Shown in pieces: positions 41,571 to 50,504 of a stretch of 64,000 bases of DNA. Below the pieces are notes generated by a model. That model was not told the origin of the DNA and ran no database searches. It saw only the letters and a list, made by a program, of their open reading frames with translations. Origin of the DNA: Bacteroidales bacterium UBA4772 (GTDB taxonomy: Bacteria; Bacteroidota; Bacteroidia; Bacteroidales; VadinHA17); NCBI GenBank assembly GCA_002403305.1, contig DHHM01000023.1, positions 1 to 64,000 on the forward strand, in the 5' to 3' direction. A program made the position numbers and the translations under genes. The stretch's first letter is position 1; every line of letters starts with the position of its first letter.

Positions 41571-43037
41571 TTATGCCAGCAGCTGTGCCTGCAGCCAGTA
41601 TGCACCGGCACCGGCGAGGTATCCGGCGAGAGCCAGCAATGATATCTTCTTCATATACCAGATGAAGTCAATGCGCTCAAGACCCATGGCTGCCACACCT
41701 GCGGCGGAGCCTATTATCAGCATGCTTCCGCCTGTCCCGGCGCAGTAGGCCAGGAACTCCCAGAAGAGGCCGTCCTGCACGAAGAATGATGCATAGGCCG
41801 GATCGGCAGCCATCCTCAGCATGTCAGGCGTGACAACATCGTACATACCCATGGCACCGGCGACAAGCGGTACGTTGTCAACAACTGCCGAGAGGGCTCC
41901 GATGGCCAGGTTTATCAGGTAGATGTTACCCAGCTTCTCGTCGAGCCATCCGGCGAGGAGGCTGAGCTGACCTGCACTCTGAAGGGCAGCTACTGCCGAG
42001 AGGATGCCAAGGAAGAAGAATATCGTGGGGGTATCAACCTTCTTGACGATATGGTAGATCGTGAGTTTCTTCCTGATCTCATCCTCCTTGTCGCGGTGCA
42101 TGATCTCCGAAACCAGCCAGAGAACACCCAGTCCGAACAGCATACCCATGTAGGGCGGAAGGTGGGTGACTGTCTTGAAGACAGGTACGAACAGCAGCAA
42201 GCAAACACCCAGGATGAGTATGAATGTCCTTTCAAAGGGGGTTGTCAGCTCACCGGCGTAAGCTGGTCTTTCAGGTCTTGTTACATTGCCCGAAACCATG
42301 AACGACAGAATGGTCAGCGGGACGATCATGCTTACCAGGCTCGGAATAATCACTTTGAGAATAATATTGACGGTGGTTATCTGACCCCCAATCCAGAGCA
42401 TGATTGTAGTGACGTCGCCTATGGGAGACCATGCGCCTCCGGAGTTTGCCGCTATTACGATCATGCTTGCATAGATCCACCGTGTTGGTTTGTCGGATAT
42501 CAGCTTCCTGAGAAGGGCAATCATCACGATGGTGGTGGTAAGGTTATCAAGGACAGCCGACATGAAGAATGTCAGGATACCCAGTATCCACAGCAGCTTC
42601 ACCTTGCTGTTTGTGGAGATCTTGTTGGTGATGACGGTAAATCCCTGGTGCTGGTCTATCACCTCAACAATGGTCATGGCGCCGAAGAGGAAGAAGAGTA
42701 TCTCAGCAGTCGCCACCAGGTGATGTGCCAGTTCAAACTTTACGAAAGCATTGGGGTGTGATGCCAGTTCCACCGTCTCATTGAAGGGACTTGTGGCGAA
42801 AGCGTCAGCATTCATGAACGGCATGATGTTCTGGATTATCTCCCGGGCCATCATCTTTATCTCTTCCCATGAGGGAGAAAAGCCCAGGCCCAGGATCTGC
42901 TCACTGAAAAGAGCATACAGAGCCCAGAGGACGGAACCGAGAATAAGCGCACTGGCAGCCTTTTCAATCTTGAGAGGATGCTCCAGTGCGATGGCCAGGT
43001 AACCCAGCACAAAGAGAACGACCATTGCTATGAACAT
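41571..43037 (-). CDS. nhaD: Na+/H+ antiporter NhaD
   Basis: Inner-membrane sodium/proton antiporter of the ArsB/NhaD ion transporter superfamily. The start is placed at MFIAMVV; a TTG seven codons upstream is less likely. 488 residues with about 12 hydrophobic helices. Family segments: ALEHPLKIEKAASALILG near 20, the helix with AVLDNLTTTIVMIALLRKL (near 175), IAANSGGAWSPIGDVTTIMLWIGG (near 210) and SAVVDNVPLVAGAMGMY near 410, the two charged/Asn-containing broken helices expected in this fold. It follows the beta-CASP gene on the same strand by 63 bases. Confidence 0.93.
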   Translation of the reverse strand: MFIAMVVLFVLGYLAIALEHPLKIEKAASALILGSVLWALYALFSEQILGLGFSPSWEEIKMMAREIIQNIMPFMNADAFATSPFNETVELASHPNAFVKFELAHHLVATAEILFFLFGAMTIVEVIDQHQGFTVITNKISTNSKVKLLWILGILTFFMSAVLDNLTTTIVMIALLRKLISDKPTRWIYASMIVIAANSGGAWSPIGDVTTIMLWIGGQITTVNIILKVIIPSLVSMIVPLTILSFMVSGNVTRPERPAYAGELTTPFERTFILILGVCLLLFVPVFKTVTHLPPYMGMLFGLGVLWLVSEIMHRDKEDEIRKKLTIYHIVKKVDTPTIFFFLGILSAVAALQSAGQLSLLAGWLDEKLGNIYLINLAIGALSAVVDNVPLVAGAMGMYDVVTPDMLRMAADPAYASFFVQDGLFWEFLAYCAGTGGSMLIIGSAAGVAAMGLERIDFIWYMKKISLLALAGYLAGAGAYWLQAQLLA

Positions 43038-43100
43038 GACACGGAAATTTTTGTGCAAAAATAGATTTTCAGAACGACTCTGAAAGAAATATTGTATAAA

Positions 43101-44501
43101 TCACACTGAAAAAGATTTTCCGTATGCCGGGATCTCAATGTTTCCGAATCCCTTTGACTCGAGATACGACTGATATTTGACCTGTGTCTCATATTCGCCG
43201 TGCACCAGGAATACCTTTTGCAGCCTGGAGCTGTCCTGGCATGAGAGGTAATCGGCCATCTCCCTGTAATCTCCGTGGCCGGAGTATGACTCGATCTTTT
43301 CAATGTCAGCCCTAACCAAATATCTGTTGCCGTGTATGGATACCTCTTCGGCCCCTCCCAGTATTCTGGCTCCTAATGTTGACGGTGCACAGTAGCCCAC
43401 GGCAAGAACAGTATTCGCAGGGTCGCTTATGCTGTTTGCCAGGTGATGTTTGACGCGCCCGGCCTCCATCATCCCTGATGATGAGATGATAATCACCGGT
43501 TCCCTGATGTCATTAAGCCTCTTTGAATGTTCAACCTCGGTGATGTAGAAGAGAGAGTTGAACCCGAACGGGTCAGGGTCAGAAAGCATTACTTCCTGTA
43601 CATCACGATTGAAACACTCAGTGTGCAGGCGGAAAATATTCGTAGCATTGACTGAGAGGGGACTGTCGACATATATATCCACCCTGGGCAGCCTTCCTGC
43701 GTTATACAAGGTGTTAAGCGAATAGACTACCTCCTGGGTGCGGCCGACACTGAAGGCGGGGATGATCAGCTTGCCCCTCTTCTCGACGCATGTGTGACGG
43801 ACCACTCTGAAGAGCTCTTCGCCAGATTCCTCGACAGTAGGGTGGAGGCGGTCGCCGTAGGTAGACTCGGTAATTAGGATGTCAGCCTGGGGGAATGGCT
43901 CGGGACTTTTAAGAATCCTGTTTGAAGGTCTTCCGATGTCACCGGTGTATGCCAGCCGCTTGATGCCGTCCCTCTCCCTCAGTTCAAGCGTTACCACACT
44001 GCTGCCAAGCATATGTCCGGTATTTGTAAATCTGACTGTGGTGAAGTCGTCTATGCGGAACTTGCGGTCATAGGCCACCCCGATGAACAGATGCATTGAG
44101 GCCACGGCATCAGCCTGGGTGTAAAGCGGATCAACGGGAGGAAGATTTTTTCTTGCCCTTTTCTTGTTGAAGTACCGGGTATCATACTCCTGTATCTTTC
44201 CCGAATCGGCAAGCATGATAGAGCAGAGATCACGGGTGGCATTGGTACATATTACCGACCCGGTGAAGCCGTTCCGGTAAAGAAAGGGAATAAGTCCTGA
44301 ATGATCTATATGAGCATGTGACAATATTACATGGTCAACCGAGGCGGGAGGGAAGGGCACAGCCCTGTTTGATTCCTCTGTCTCCAGTCCTTTCCCCTGG
44401 AACTGCCCGCAGTCGAGCAGGATGTTTTTTCCATGCTCTGTCTCAATAAGTACCTTGCTGCCTGTCACCTCACGGGCAGCCCCGTAGAATGTAATCTTCA
44501 T
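43101..44501 (-). CDS. Beta-CASP metallo-beta-lactamase-fold ribonuclease
   Basis: Cytosolic zinc nuclease-like protein of 466 residues. Motifs in order: SHAHIDHSGLIP (motif 2, about 60-71), HMLGSSVVTLEL and YTGDIGRP (motifs 3 and 4, about 165-190), then the beta-CASP cap with STYGDRLHP, VDSPLSVNATNIFR, SSSGMMEAGRVKHHL, and the final FLVHGEYETQVKYQ with the last His. All metal ligands are present. Relatives are CPSF73-like RNA nucleases; DNA repair relatives (Artemis/SNM1) differ in the final motifs. The start at 44501 is preceded by a 159-base gap shared with the divergent DUF47 gene. Confidence 0.9.
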   Translation of the reverse strand: MKITFYGAAREVTGSKVLIETEHGKNILLDCGQFQGKGLETEESNRAVPFPPASVDHVILSHAHIDHSGLIPFLYRNGFTGSVICTNATRDLCSIMLADSGKIQEYDTRYFNKKRARKNLPPVDPLYTQADAVASMHLFIGVAYDRKFRIDDFTTVRFTNTGHMLGSSVVTLELRERDGIKRLAYTGDIGRPSNRILKSPEPFPQADILITESTYGDRLHPTVEESGEELFRVVRHTCVEKRGKLIIPAFSVGRTQEVVYSLNTLYNAGRLPRVDIYVDSPLSVNATNIFRLHTECFNRDVQEVMLSDPDPFGFNSLFYITEVEHSKRLNDIREPVIIISSSGMMEAGRVKHHLANSISDPANTVLAVGYCAPSTLGARILGGAEEVSIHGNRYLVRADIEKIESYSGHGDYREMADYLSCQDSSRLQKVFLVHGEYETQVKYQSYLESKGFGNIEIPAYGKSFSV

Positions 44502-44622
44502 AGATGGATTATGTGGGATTTGAAGTGCTAATATAACGAATGTTAGCCTAAGCTAAAGAATAAATATTACATCTTTCAGCAAAATACCCACAAATGTTCT
44601 TTCCGGACTTAAGTCATTACTA

Positions 44623-44630
44623 TATTTTTG
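44623..44630 (+). promoter_or_regulatory. Candidate promoter -7 of the DUF47-PiT operon
   Basis: TATTTTTG matches TAnnTTTG and is 30 bases before the chosen start codon. No convincing -33 element and no obvious Pho-box. Confidence 0.35.
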
Positions 44631-44660
44631 TGGCGTTGTCAAACCATACTCAAAATTCAG

Positions 44661-45308
44661 ATGAAACTCGATAAGGTGTTTTCTTTTCTTGCACCCAGGG
44701 AGGGTAAGTTCTATCCTCTCTTCAAGGATGCTTCAGCGAACCTGATCGTAGGTGCTGAACTACTGGTTGAATTCATGAATGAACCTTCGACAGAAAAGAG
44801 AGAGTCCCTGGGGAAAAAGATAAAGGAAGCGGAGCTTGTAGGTGATCAGATAGCGAAAAACCTGTACAAGGCTCTCAGCGGTACTTTTATTACTCCCTTT
44901 GACCGGGAGGACATCTTTGACCTTATCCATGCCACCGACTCGGTACTCGATCTGATGCACAGTGCAACCAAGCAGGCTCACCTGTACAAGCTAAGGGAGA
45001 TACCTGCAGAGTTCAGTGAGATGGCTGAAGTCATCCGCGATGCATCCATCGAGATTAATACAGCCTTCAACGGCCTTCGTGACGTGCTGAATCTGAGTAA
45101 GTACAAGGATAACTGCCGGAAGATAGGAGATCTGGAGGAGCATGCCGATGATATTAACCACAGGTACCTGGCAAAACTGTTCCAGGAGGAGACTGATGCC
45201 ATTGAGCTCATCAGGAAGAAGGATGTGCTTGCAGCTCTGGAGAAGGCTGTTGACCGCTGTGACGATGTAGCTGACATTCTCTCTTCCGTTATTATCAAAA
45301 TTGCCTGA
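44661..45308 (+). CDS. DUF47/PhoU-like phosphate transport accessory protein
   Basis: Cytosolic all-helical protein of 215 residues. The start is at MKLDKVFSFLAP; the longer frame adds 11 residues with no support. The family keeps two helical bundles, here with FKDASANLIVGAELLVEFM near 20-40 and EEHADDINHRYLAKLFQEETDAIELIRKKD near 150-180; acidic residues bind metals in PhoU relatives. It is encoded 11 bases before a PiT transporter, the standard pairing in which the DUF47 protein controls that transporter. Confidence 0.9.
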   Translation: MKLDKVFSFLAPREGKFYPLFKDASANLIVGAELLVEFMNEPSTEKRESLGKKIKEAELVGDQIAKNLYKALSGTFITPFDREDIFDLIHATDSVLDLMHSATKQAHLYKLREIPAEFSEMAEVIRDASIEINTAFNGLRDVLNLSKYKDNCRKIGDLEEHADDINHRYLAKLFQEETDAIELIRKKDVLAALEKAVDRCDDVADILSSVIIKIA

Positions 45309-45319
45309 CAGAGTATCTG

Positions 45320-46360
45320 ATGGATTTCACGATTTTGATCATAATTATTATTCTGGCTTTTGGCTTTGACCTTATCAACGGTTTCCACGATGCGGCCAAC
45401 TCAATAGCCACGGTTGTATCCACCAAGGTTCTTACACCCTTCCAGGCAGTTTTGTGGGCTGCCTCATTCAACTGGCTGGCCTATCTTGTGTTCGAGCTCA
45501 ATATTGTTGATACCATAGCCAAGATCGTAGACACCTCGGCCATTACACTGATGGTCATTCTGGCTGGGATAATTGCCGCCATCATCTGGAACCTGCTCAC
45601 CTGGTACCTGGGTATCCCCTCCAGCTCATCACATACTCTCGTCGGCGGCTTCGCCGGAGCAGCGATAGCCTACACCGGTTGGGATGTTGTGCATACAGGA
45701 AAGATAGCGGTGATAGCAGCATTCATTTTTCTGGCCCCGCTGCTAGGCATGATCATGTCATATTTCCTTTCAATCATACTGCTCTGGGTCAGCCGCCGGG
45801 GCAATCCCTTTCGCCTGGAAAAGAGATTCAAGGGTTTTCAGCTTCTCTCATCTGCCCTTTTCAGCCTGGGGCACGGAGGCAATGACGCACAGAAGGTGAT
45901 GGGGATCATTGCTGCTGCGCTCATGGTATATTTTCACGGTATGCAGGAGGTTCCGCACTGGGCCCATATCGAGATGGTCGACGGGAAGGTGCATGACATA
46001 CCGCACTGGATAGTGCTCGGTTGTTATTCGGCTATAGCCCTGGGCACTCTCATAGGAGGATGGAGGATCGTCAAGACCATGGGCACAAAGATCACGAAGC
46101 TGACTCCCTTTGAGGGTGTGGCAGCTGAGACAGCCGGTGCGGTGCTGCTTTTTGGCACCGAGGCCTTCGGAATTCCCGTGAGTACGACCCACACCATCAC
46201 GGGAGCAATCATGGGTACAGGGCTGACGAAAAGGATCACCGCTGTGCGCTGGGGGGTGACAATAAACCTTCTTTATGCCTGGCTGCTTACCATCCCGGTC
46301 TCAATGCTTCTTGCAGCAGGGATTTATTATCTGCTGTCAGCGATGACGGGAATCAGCTAG
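45320..46360 (+). CDS. pit: PiT family inorganic phosphate transporter
   Basis: Inner-membrane phosphate permease driven by proton or sodium, of 346 residues, about 10 helices. The two inverted signature repeats are clear: FDLINGFHDAANSIATVVSTKVL near 15-37 and SSALFSLGHGGNDAQKVMGIIAA near 175-197. GIPSSSSHTLVGGFAGAAIAYTGW and GIPVSTTHTITGAIMGTGLTK carry the second pair of conserved Ser/Thr-His motifs. Cotranscribed with the DUF47 gene. The 111-base gap after its stop shows no clear terminator. Confidence 0.95.
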   Translation: MDFTILIIIIILAFGFDLINGFHDAANSIATVVSTKVLTPFQAVLWAASFNWLAYLVFELNIVDTIAKIVDTSAITLMVILAGIIAAIIWNLLTWYLGIPSSSSHTLVGGFAGAAIAYTGWDVVHTGKIAVIAAFIFLAPLLGMIMSYFLSIILLWVSRRGNPFRLEKRFKGFQLLSSALFSLGHGGNDAQKVMGIIAAALMVYFHGMQEVPHWAHIEMVDGKVHDIPHWIVLGCYSAIALGTLIGGWRIVKTMGTKITKLTPFEGVAAETAGAVLLFGTEAFGIPVSTTHTITGAIMGTGLTKRITAVRWGVTINLLYAWLLTIPVSMLLAAGIYYLLSAMTGIS

Positions 46361-46471
46361 TCTCTTGACTTGCCTTGACGGAGACCGGCCAGAATCACGG
46401 CCTTATAACCCGTAGTTTTTTATTTCGTGACGGACGACCCCGTGCCAGGGTCCTGGAACGGCAGTTTTGCA

Positions 46472-47706
46472 TTACATGGACGGGAATCCCCTGATACTCC
46501 CCGGGGTGGTTCTGTGCAGGTCGAAAATGATTATCTCATTTTCTCCTGTTTTGAGCCAGGGGGCAGGACAGTATAGTCGGGTCTGCGGGCCGATCTCCCA
46601 GTACCTTCCAAGGTTATGTCCGTTGACCCATACAAAGCCCTTTACAAAGTTTGTCATGTCGATAAAAGTGTCTGCCGTTGTCTCCAGTTCAAATGTTCCC
46701 CTGAAGAATATGCCAGGCTTTTCACCGGGAGTCCCTGCCGGCTTCAGCGCGGAGATGAATTCCTCATCCATCGGGTATCCGTACACCTCCCAGTTCATCA
46801 ACGTCATGCCGTTGAGTGTCACCCTGTCGGTAATGCCCTTGCGGTCGATCATTGAGTGGGCAAAGTTTATACGCCCCATCCCCTCGACAAAAATCTCAAG
46901 AAGGGGATATCGACTCTCACCCCGAGGAATATCGATAGAATTAATACCAAGACGGCGGTCAAGCGTTCCTATGTACTTGCCGTCAAGGAAGACGGTGGCA
47001 TAGTCATGCAGATCAATGACAGTCAGCTTTCCGCCCTTGTGCCCGATTAAGCGTGTAGTGTAGAGCATGAACCCGTAGTCCTGGCCGTACATCTCAAATG
47101 GCCGGGGCTGCACTGAGTGTATGGGAGCAGGCATGTTATCCCAGATGGAGGTCAGTGGCACAAGCTCCGTCTCCGGGAAGCTCATTGCAGGAACAGGATC
47201 CGGTATGGGAGGGAGCCTGGCACTCTTCGGGAGGTATAATCCTATCAGTTTTCTCAGCGCCATGTACTTGGGCGTAGCCCTTCCCTGTTCATTTATGGGT
47301 GCGTCATAATCGTAACTGGTAAGGTCAGGTTCATAGCCCTTGCCTCCAGAGTTGGCCCCGGCGGTAAAGCCGAAGTTCGTACCGCCGTGTATCACATAGA
47401 AGTTAAACGATTTGCGGCTATCCATCAGGAACTTCACCTCCCGCAGCTGTGCGCCCGTGGCAGGTCGTGCCCAATCCTCTCCCCAGTGTGTCAGCCAGCC
47501 AGGGTAGGTCTCGCTGGAGAAGACAGGCACGCCGGGATTCATCCTGCGTGCCAGCTCAAAGTCATCTTCGTCGCTTCCGGAATCCAGTCCTACCGCACAA
47601 CCTGGCAGCGTACCCGCCTCAAGCATGTATGTCGTTGGCCCGCCGCATGTGAGATCAGCATCAGAAGGGTAATCACAATGGAAGATAACTTATGATTGCC
47701 TGTCAT
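46472..47706 (-). pseudogene. GH35 beta-galactosidase with internal deletion (catalytic N-terminal half lost)
   Basis: The minus strand opens at 47706 with a good signal peptide (MTGNHKLSSIVITLL, then MLISHAAGQ), but that frame stops soon after the junction. From 47626 another frame encodes 384 residues that match the second half of GH35: VFSSETYPGWLTHWGE (nucleophile Glu present), FYVIHGGTNFGF, DYDAPINEQGRATPKY, then the jelly-roll domains ending with VWVNGHNLGRYWEIGPQTRLYCPAPWL. The first 200 or so residues of the TIM barrel, including the acid/base Glu (NEYG), are missing between these parts. It can no longer be a working galactosidase. A fused, translated C-terminal half is possible. Confidence 0.8.
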
Positions 47707-47742
47707 AATGCCGTTTTTTATTGATTATCCTAAAACTCTCAA

Positions 47743-49209
47743 TCAGAGGGAGGCTTTATCCCATAGAGGCAGGATCTGTTTTTTGAACTCCTCCTTTTCC
47801 CTTATCAGGGATTCCATATCAAGGCCAATCGATTTCTGTGCGGCAGCCCTGGAAGAGATGTCGGGAACGGTGATATCCCTGATTCCCATGCCGGTCAATA
47901 TTGATGCAAGGTCTATCCTGGCTTCGAGGCCCTTCATGATGCCGTTGCTCAGCACCGAGGCCATTTCAATGGGTGCGTGGAATGACCCGCCGTGACTTGC
48001 GGCACAAAAGTCCCATCTCCACTGTGCCTGCCTTATAAGCCTGAGCACCGGTTCCATGGTCCTGTCATCCGCTCCGGCATCCCATGCAGCTTTTGCTTCA
48101 TAATGGGCGACAACGAGTATATCTTCGAGGTAGTTTCTCAGGGCAGCTATCTTATCCTGTCTTTCATATACATTGTTCATGAGCTCCTCCTCGCTCTGCC
48201 TGTGACATACCGAACATGTAGAGGAGATCATATTCAGCGGGCTCTGTACATGGTGGCTGGTGTATTTAACCCCTCCCTCAGCCACGAATGGCATGTGGCA
48301 ATCGGCACATGCCACGCCGCGCTGCGCGTGAATACCTGTTTTGAACAGTTCGTAGTCGGGATGCTGAGCTTTCAGCATCGGTGCCTTGCTGATGGCATGT
48401 GTCCAGTCGGCAAACTCATAGCTGTCGTAGTATTTTTCCATGTCGTCGGCAGTCATACCCTCATCCCACGGTAAGGTAAGGTATTTGCCCTCACCCCTGA
48501 AATAGTACTCGACATGGCACTGGGCGCATACGAGGCTGCGCATCTCCTGGTGGCCCGCGTCGCTTATGTCGCGGCCCTGACGCTCAAAGGCCTCCCTGAG
48601 TGCAGGGCGCGTGATGGTGAGGGTCATGTCTTCAGGATTGTGACAGTCGCCGCAACCGATGGTGTTGGTTATCTCGGGACCAAGTGCTGACCAGGTGGAG
48701 CTGTAGAAGCTCTCAGCACCCATCTTATTAATCATGCGGGGCACATCAGGACTCTTGCACGTCCAGCATGTTGCAGGCTGGGGACCGGCGTCAGGCGTGA
48801 GGGGTCCTCCGGTACGAAGCGTGTTCCGGTTATCCTCGATAGCATAGTAGTGTCCTCTTGCCTGTTTGTAATCTTTTGAGAATGAGTAGCCTGCCCACAA
48901 GACGACCAGTTCGGGGTCAGTGGTCAGGATATCCAGCGGCTTGCTGCCGGCATGTTTGCTCCTGAAGGAGGTATCGGCAGTCATCAGCCACGACTGGTAT
49001 TCACGTGGATAGAACTTCCCCCAGACGCTGTTGTCCGTCTCAAAGGGCTGCAGGTCTGTCGGCGGGCGGTAGGCGTACTTTGCTTCACTGCGCCTTTCAA
49101 CAACTGATGAAGCGAGCATGCCGAGGAGGAACACCACTGCAACGGTTGCCAGGAACAGCAGCCAGCCCAGCCACGGTTTGTTTGATATTGCTTCCTTAAT
49201 GCTTGTCAT
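47743..49209 (-). CDS. nrfA: Ammonia-forming cytochrome c nitrite reductase, catalytic subunit
   Basis: Periplasmic pentaheme enzyme that reduces nitrite to ammonium with six electrons. 488 residues. An uncleaved or signal-anchor helix lies at 13-35. The active-site heme motif CWTCK near 147 has lysine as ligand, the NrfA hallmark. Four CxxCH motifs follow (CGDCH, CAQCH, CADCH, CSVCH), then the distal His pair and the C-terminal LRLIRQAQWRWDFCAASHGGSFHAP helix. Nothing is missing. nrfH lies 22 bases upstream. This enables nitrite respiration or detoxification as an alternative electron sink to hydrogen. Confidence 0.97.
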   Translation of the reverse strand: MTSIKEAISNKPWLGWLLFLATVAVVFLLGMLASSVVERRSEAKYAYRPPTDLQPFETDNSVWGKFYPREYQSWLMTADTSFRSKHAGSKPLDILTTDPELVVLWAGYSFSKDYKQARGHYYAIEDNRNTLRTGGPLTPDAGPQPATCWTCKSPDVPRMINKMGAESFYSSTWSALGPEITNTIGCGDCHNPEDMTLTITRPALREAFERQGRDISDAGHQEMRSLVCAQCHVEYYFRGEGKYLTLPWDEGMTADDMEKYYDSYEFADWTHAISKAPMLKAQHPDYELFKTGIHAQRGVACADCHMPFVAEGGVKYTSHHVQSPLNMISSTCSVCHRQSEEELMNNVYERQDKIAALRNYLEDILVVAHYEAKAAWDAGADDRTMEPVLRLIRQAQWRWDFCAASHGGSFHAPIEMASVLSNGIMKGLEARIDLASILTGMGIRDITVPDISSRAAAQKSIGLDMESLIREKEEFKKQILPLWDKASL

Positions 49210-49231
49210 GGGTGTGGGTATTGAGAGTTAG

Positions 49232-49786
49232 CTAAAGGTTATCCTTGAGAGCAGGGGTTATGGCGAAGGGTGTTGAAGAGATGCTGTTAACCCTGTCGTG
49301 CGGAGTGTAGCGGTGACAGTCGAGGCACTGTCTTTCACGCCTTCCCGTCAGTGCTTCGGCGGGCATGCCGGGGCCGTCACTGAAGAGTGAGGCATGACAG
49401 CGGAGGCAGTTTTCCTGAACCACTTTTTTGCCGGCCTCCCTGATATAGATAGCCTGCGGTTCGTTGCGCAGCGTGAAGACCGTGGAGTGGCGCAGACCGT
49501 CGGAGGCCTTGAAGTAATATTTTCTTATGAAGCTGTCATGTGGCACATGGCACTCGTTGCAGTCAGTGATGGCACGGTGGGCACTGTGCGACCAGGTGGC
49601 AAACTGCGGAGTCATAATGTGACAGTTGATACAGACCCTGGGGTCATCGGAGAGATATGAGGTGGCGTTTGATATCTTCAGAAGGAAAAGAAACAGGCCT
49701 GTGAACATACCCAGCGTCATGATGACCGGGATGCGCCATCGGGGCGGCGGTGTGAAGAAACTGATCAGTTTATATTGTCTGCTCAT
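49232..49786 (-). CDS. nrfH: Cytochrome c nitrite reductase small subunit NrfH
   Basis: Membrane-anchored tetraheme quinol dehydrogenase that feeds electrons to NrfA. 184 residues. One membrane helix at about 20-38 (VIMTLGMFTGLFLFLLKI). Four heme motifs: CINCH (about 53), CNECH (about 76), CLRCH (about 131) and CLDCH (about 155). A 58-base gap separates it from the arginine decarboxylase gene upstream on the same strand, and no -7 element is obvious there. Confidence 0.96.
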   Translation of the reverse strand: MSRQYKLISFFTPPPRWRIPVIMTLGMFTGLFLFLLKISNATSYLSDDPRVCINCHIMTPQFATWSHSAHRAITDCNECHVPHDSFIRKYYFKASDGLRHSTVFTLRNEPQAIYIREAGKKVVQENCLRCHASLFSDGPGMPAEALTGRRERQCLDCHRYTPHDRVNSISSTPFAITPALKDNL

Positions 49787-49844
49787 CGAAGGCGTTTGTT
49801 ACCGGTCCTGTTTTGTTTCCAGCCTCGCGCGATTTTCAGTGCGA

Positions 49845-50372
49845 TTAACCCTGGGTGAAATTTATGAAGCAGAGAGCCACGAGGGCTGTTCCGTATCTCT
49901 TGTCTATTGTCAGTGACTCCCTTATGACGGTAGGCTCACCGAGGTAGTACTGAGAGAAGGTTCTGTCATGAAGATCATTGAGGACAGTATAGAGCCTCTC
50001 CTCGAGAGCTTCCATGTCAAAGTAACCTGCCAGTTCACAGACAAGTCCTCCCACCTTCTCCTCGCAGGTTTCATCAGTATACATCCATGCAAATATGACA
50101 CCGGCTGAGATATGCTCACCGTAATAGCCGTTAGCTACAGCCATGATCGTACACAGTTCGGATCCGTAGGGAGGCATATCTATCTCGTCAAGAGTCATCA
50201 GTTTAGCTGTCGCCGGCAGCACTGACGAGTAGTTCATGATGTTGTATTCGGCGATGCCCGCATCGTACAGTGCCATATGGTATGACCCGGGGTGAAGGGC
50301 ATATTCACTGCATCCTGAACCTTTGGTTACAAAAAATTCATGCGGGATCCTGTTATTGGTGACTTTGACCAT
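49845..50372 (-). CDS. pdaD: Pyruvoyl-dependent arginine decarboxylase
   Basis: Converts arginine to agmatine using a self-generated pyruvoyl group. 175 residues from the ATG of MVKVTNN; an ATG three codons upstream is possible. The proenzyme is expected to cleave itself between the two serines of NYSSVLPATAK (Ser49-Ser50). Family features include HEFFVTKGSGCSEY, HMALYDAGIAEYNIMNYSS, PPYGSELCTIMAVANGYYGEHISAGVIFAWM and a late WMYTDETCEEKVGGLVCELAGY. Length matches the family. It completes an arginine to putrescine route with the agmatinase at 13712. Divergent from the first PUL regulator. Confidence 0.88.
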   Translation of the reverse strand: MVKVTNNRIPHEFFVTKGSGCSEYALHPGSYHMALYDAGIAEYNIMNYSSVLPATAKLMTLDEIDMPPYGSELCTIMAVANGYYGEHISAGVIFAWMYTDETCEEKVGGLVCELAGYFDMEALEERLYTVLNDLHDRTFSQYYLGEPTVIRESLTIDKRYGTALVALCFINFTQG

Positions 50373-50420
50373 TTTGCGCAATAGAGTTTAGTTTATTTGC
50401 CGGGTAATTCCGAGTCTTGG

Positions 50421-50428
50421 CAAATATA
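50421..50428 (-). promoter_or_regulatory. Candidate promoter -7 of the arginine decarboxylase gene
   Basis: On the minus strand TATATTTG, 48 bases before the start codon. A second match, TATTTTTG on the minus strand at 50438-50431, lies 2 bases further upstream, so either could serve. No -33 element was confirmed. Confidence 0.4.
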
Positions 50429-50504
50429 CCCAAAAATAAAAAATGAAACCGCAACTCACAGGAAGCTGATAAAAATTATAAATTGCTCAGCTAAACGAGA
50501 GACT

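Noticed and set aside
42051..42761. 236-codon plus-strand frame opposite nhaD
   Set aside because: Its residues are rich in Asp, His, Gln and Tyr in a pattern expected from the antisense of a membrane protein gene.
46361..46471. Possible terminator or small RNA between pit and the GH35 remnant
   Set aside because: Only imperfect short complementarity (GGCC-type arms) and no T-tract directly after it. Not enough to call.
50397..50504. Longer N-terminus for the first propeller regulator
   Set aside because: The 36 extra residues are polar and precede a clear signal peptide, and they would overlap the divergent promoter of the arginine decarboxylase.
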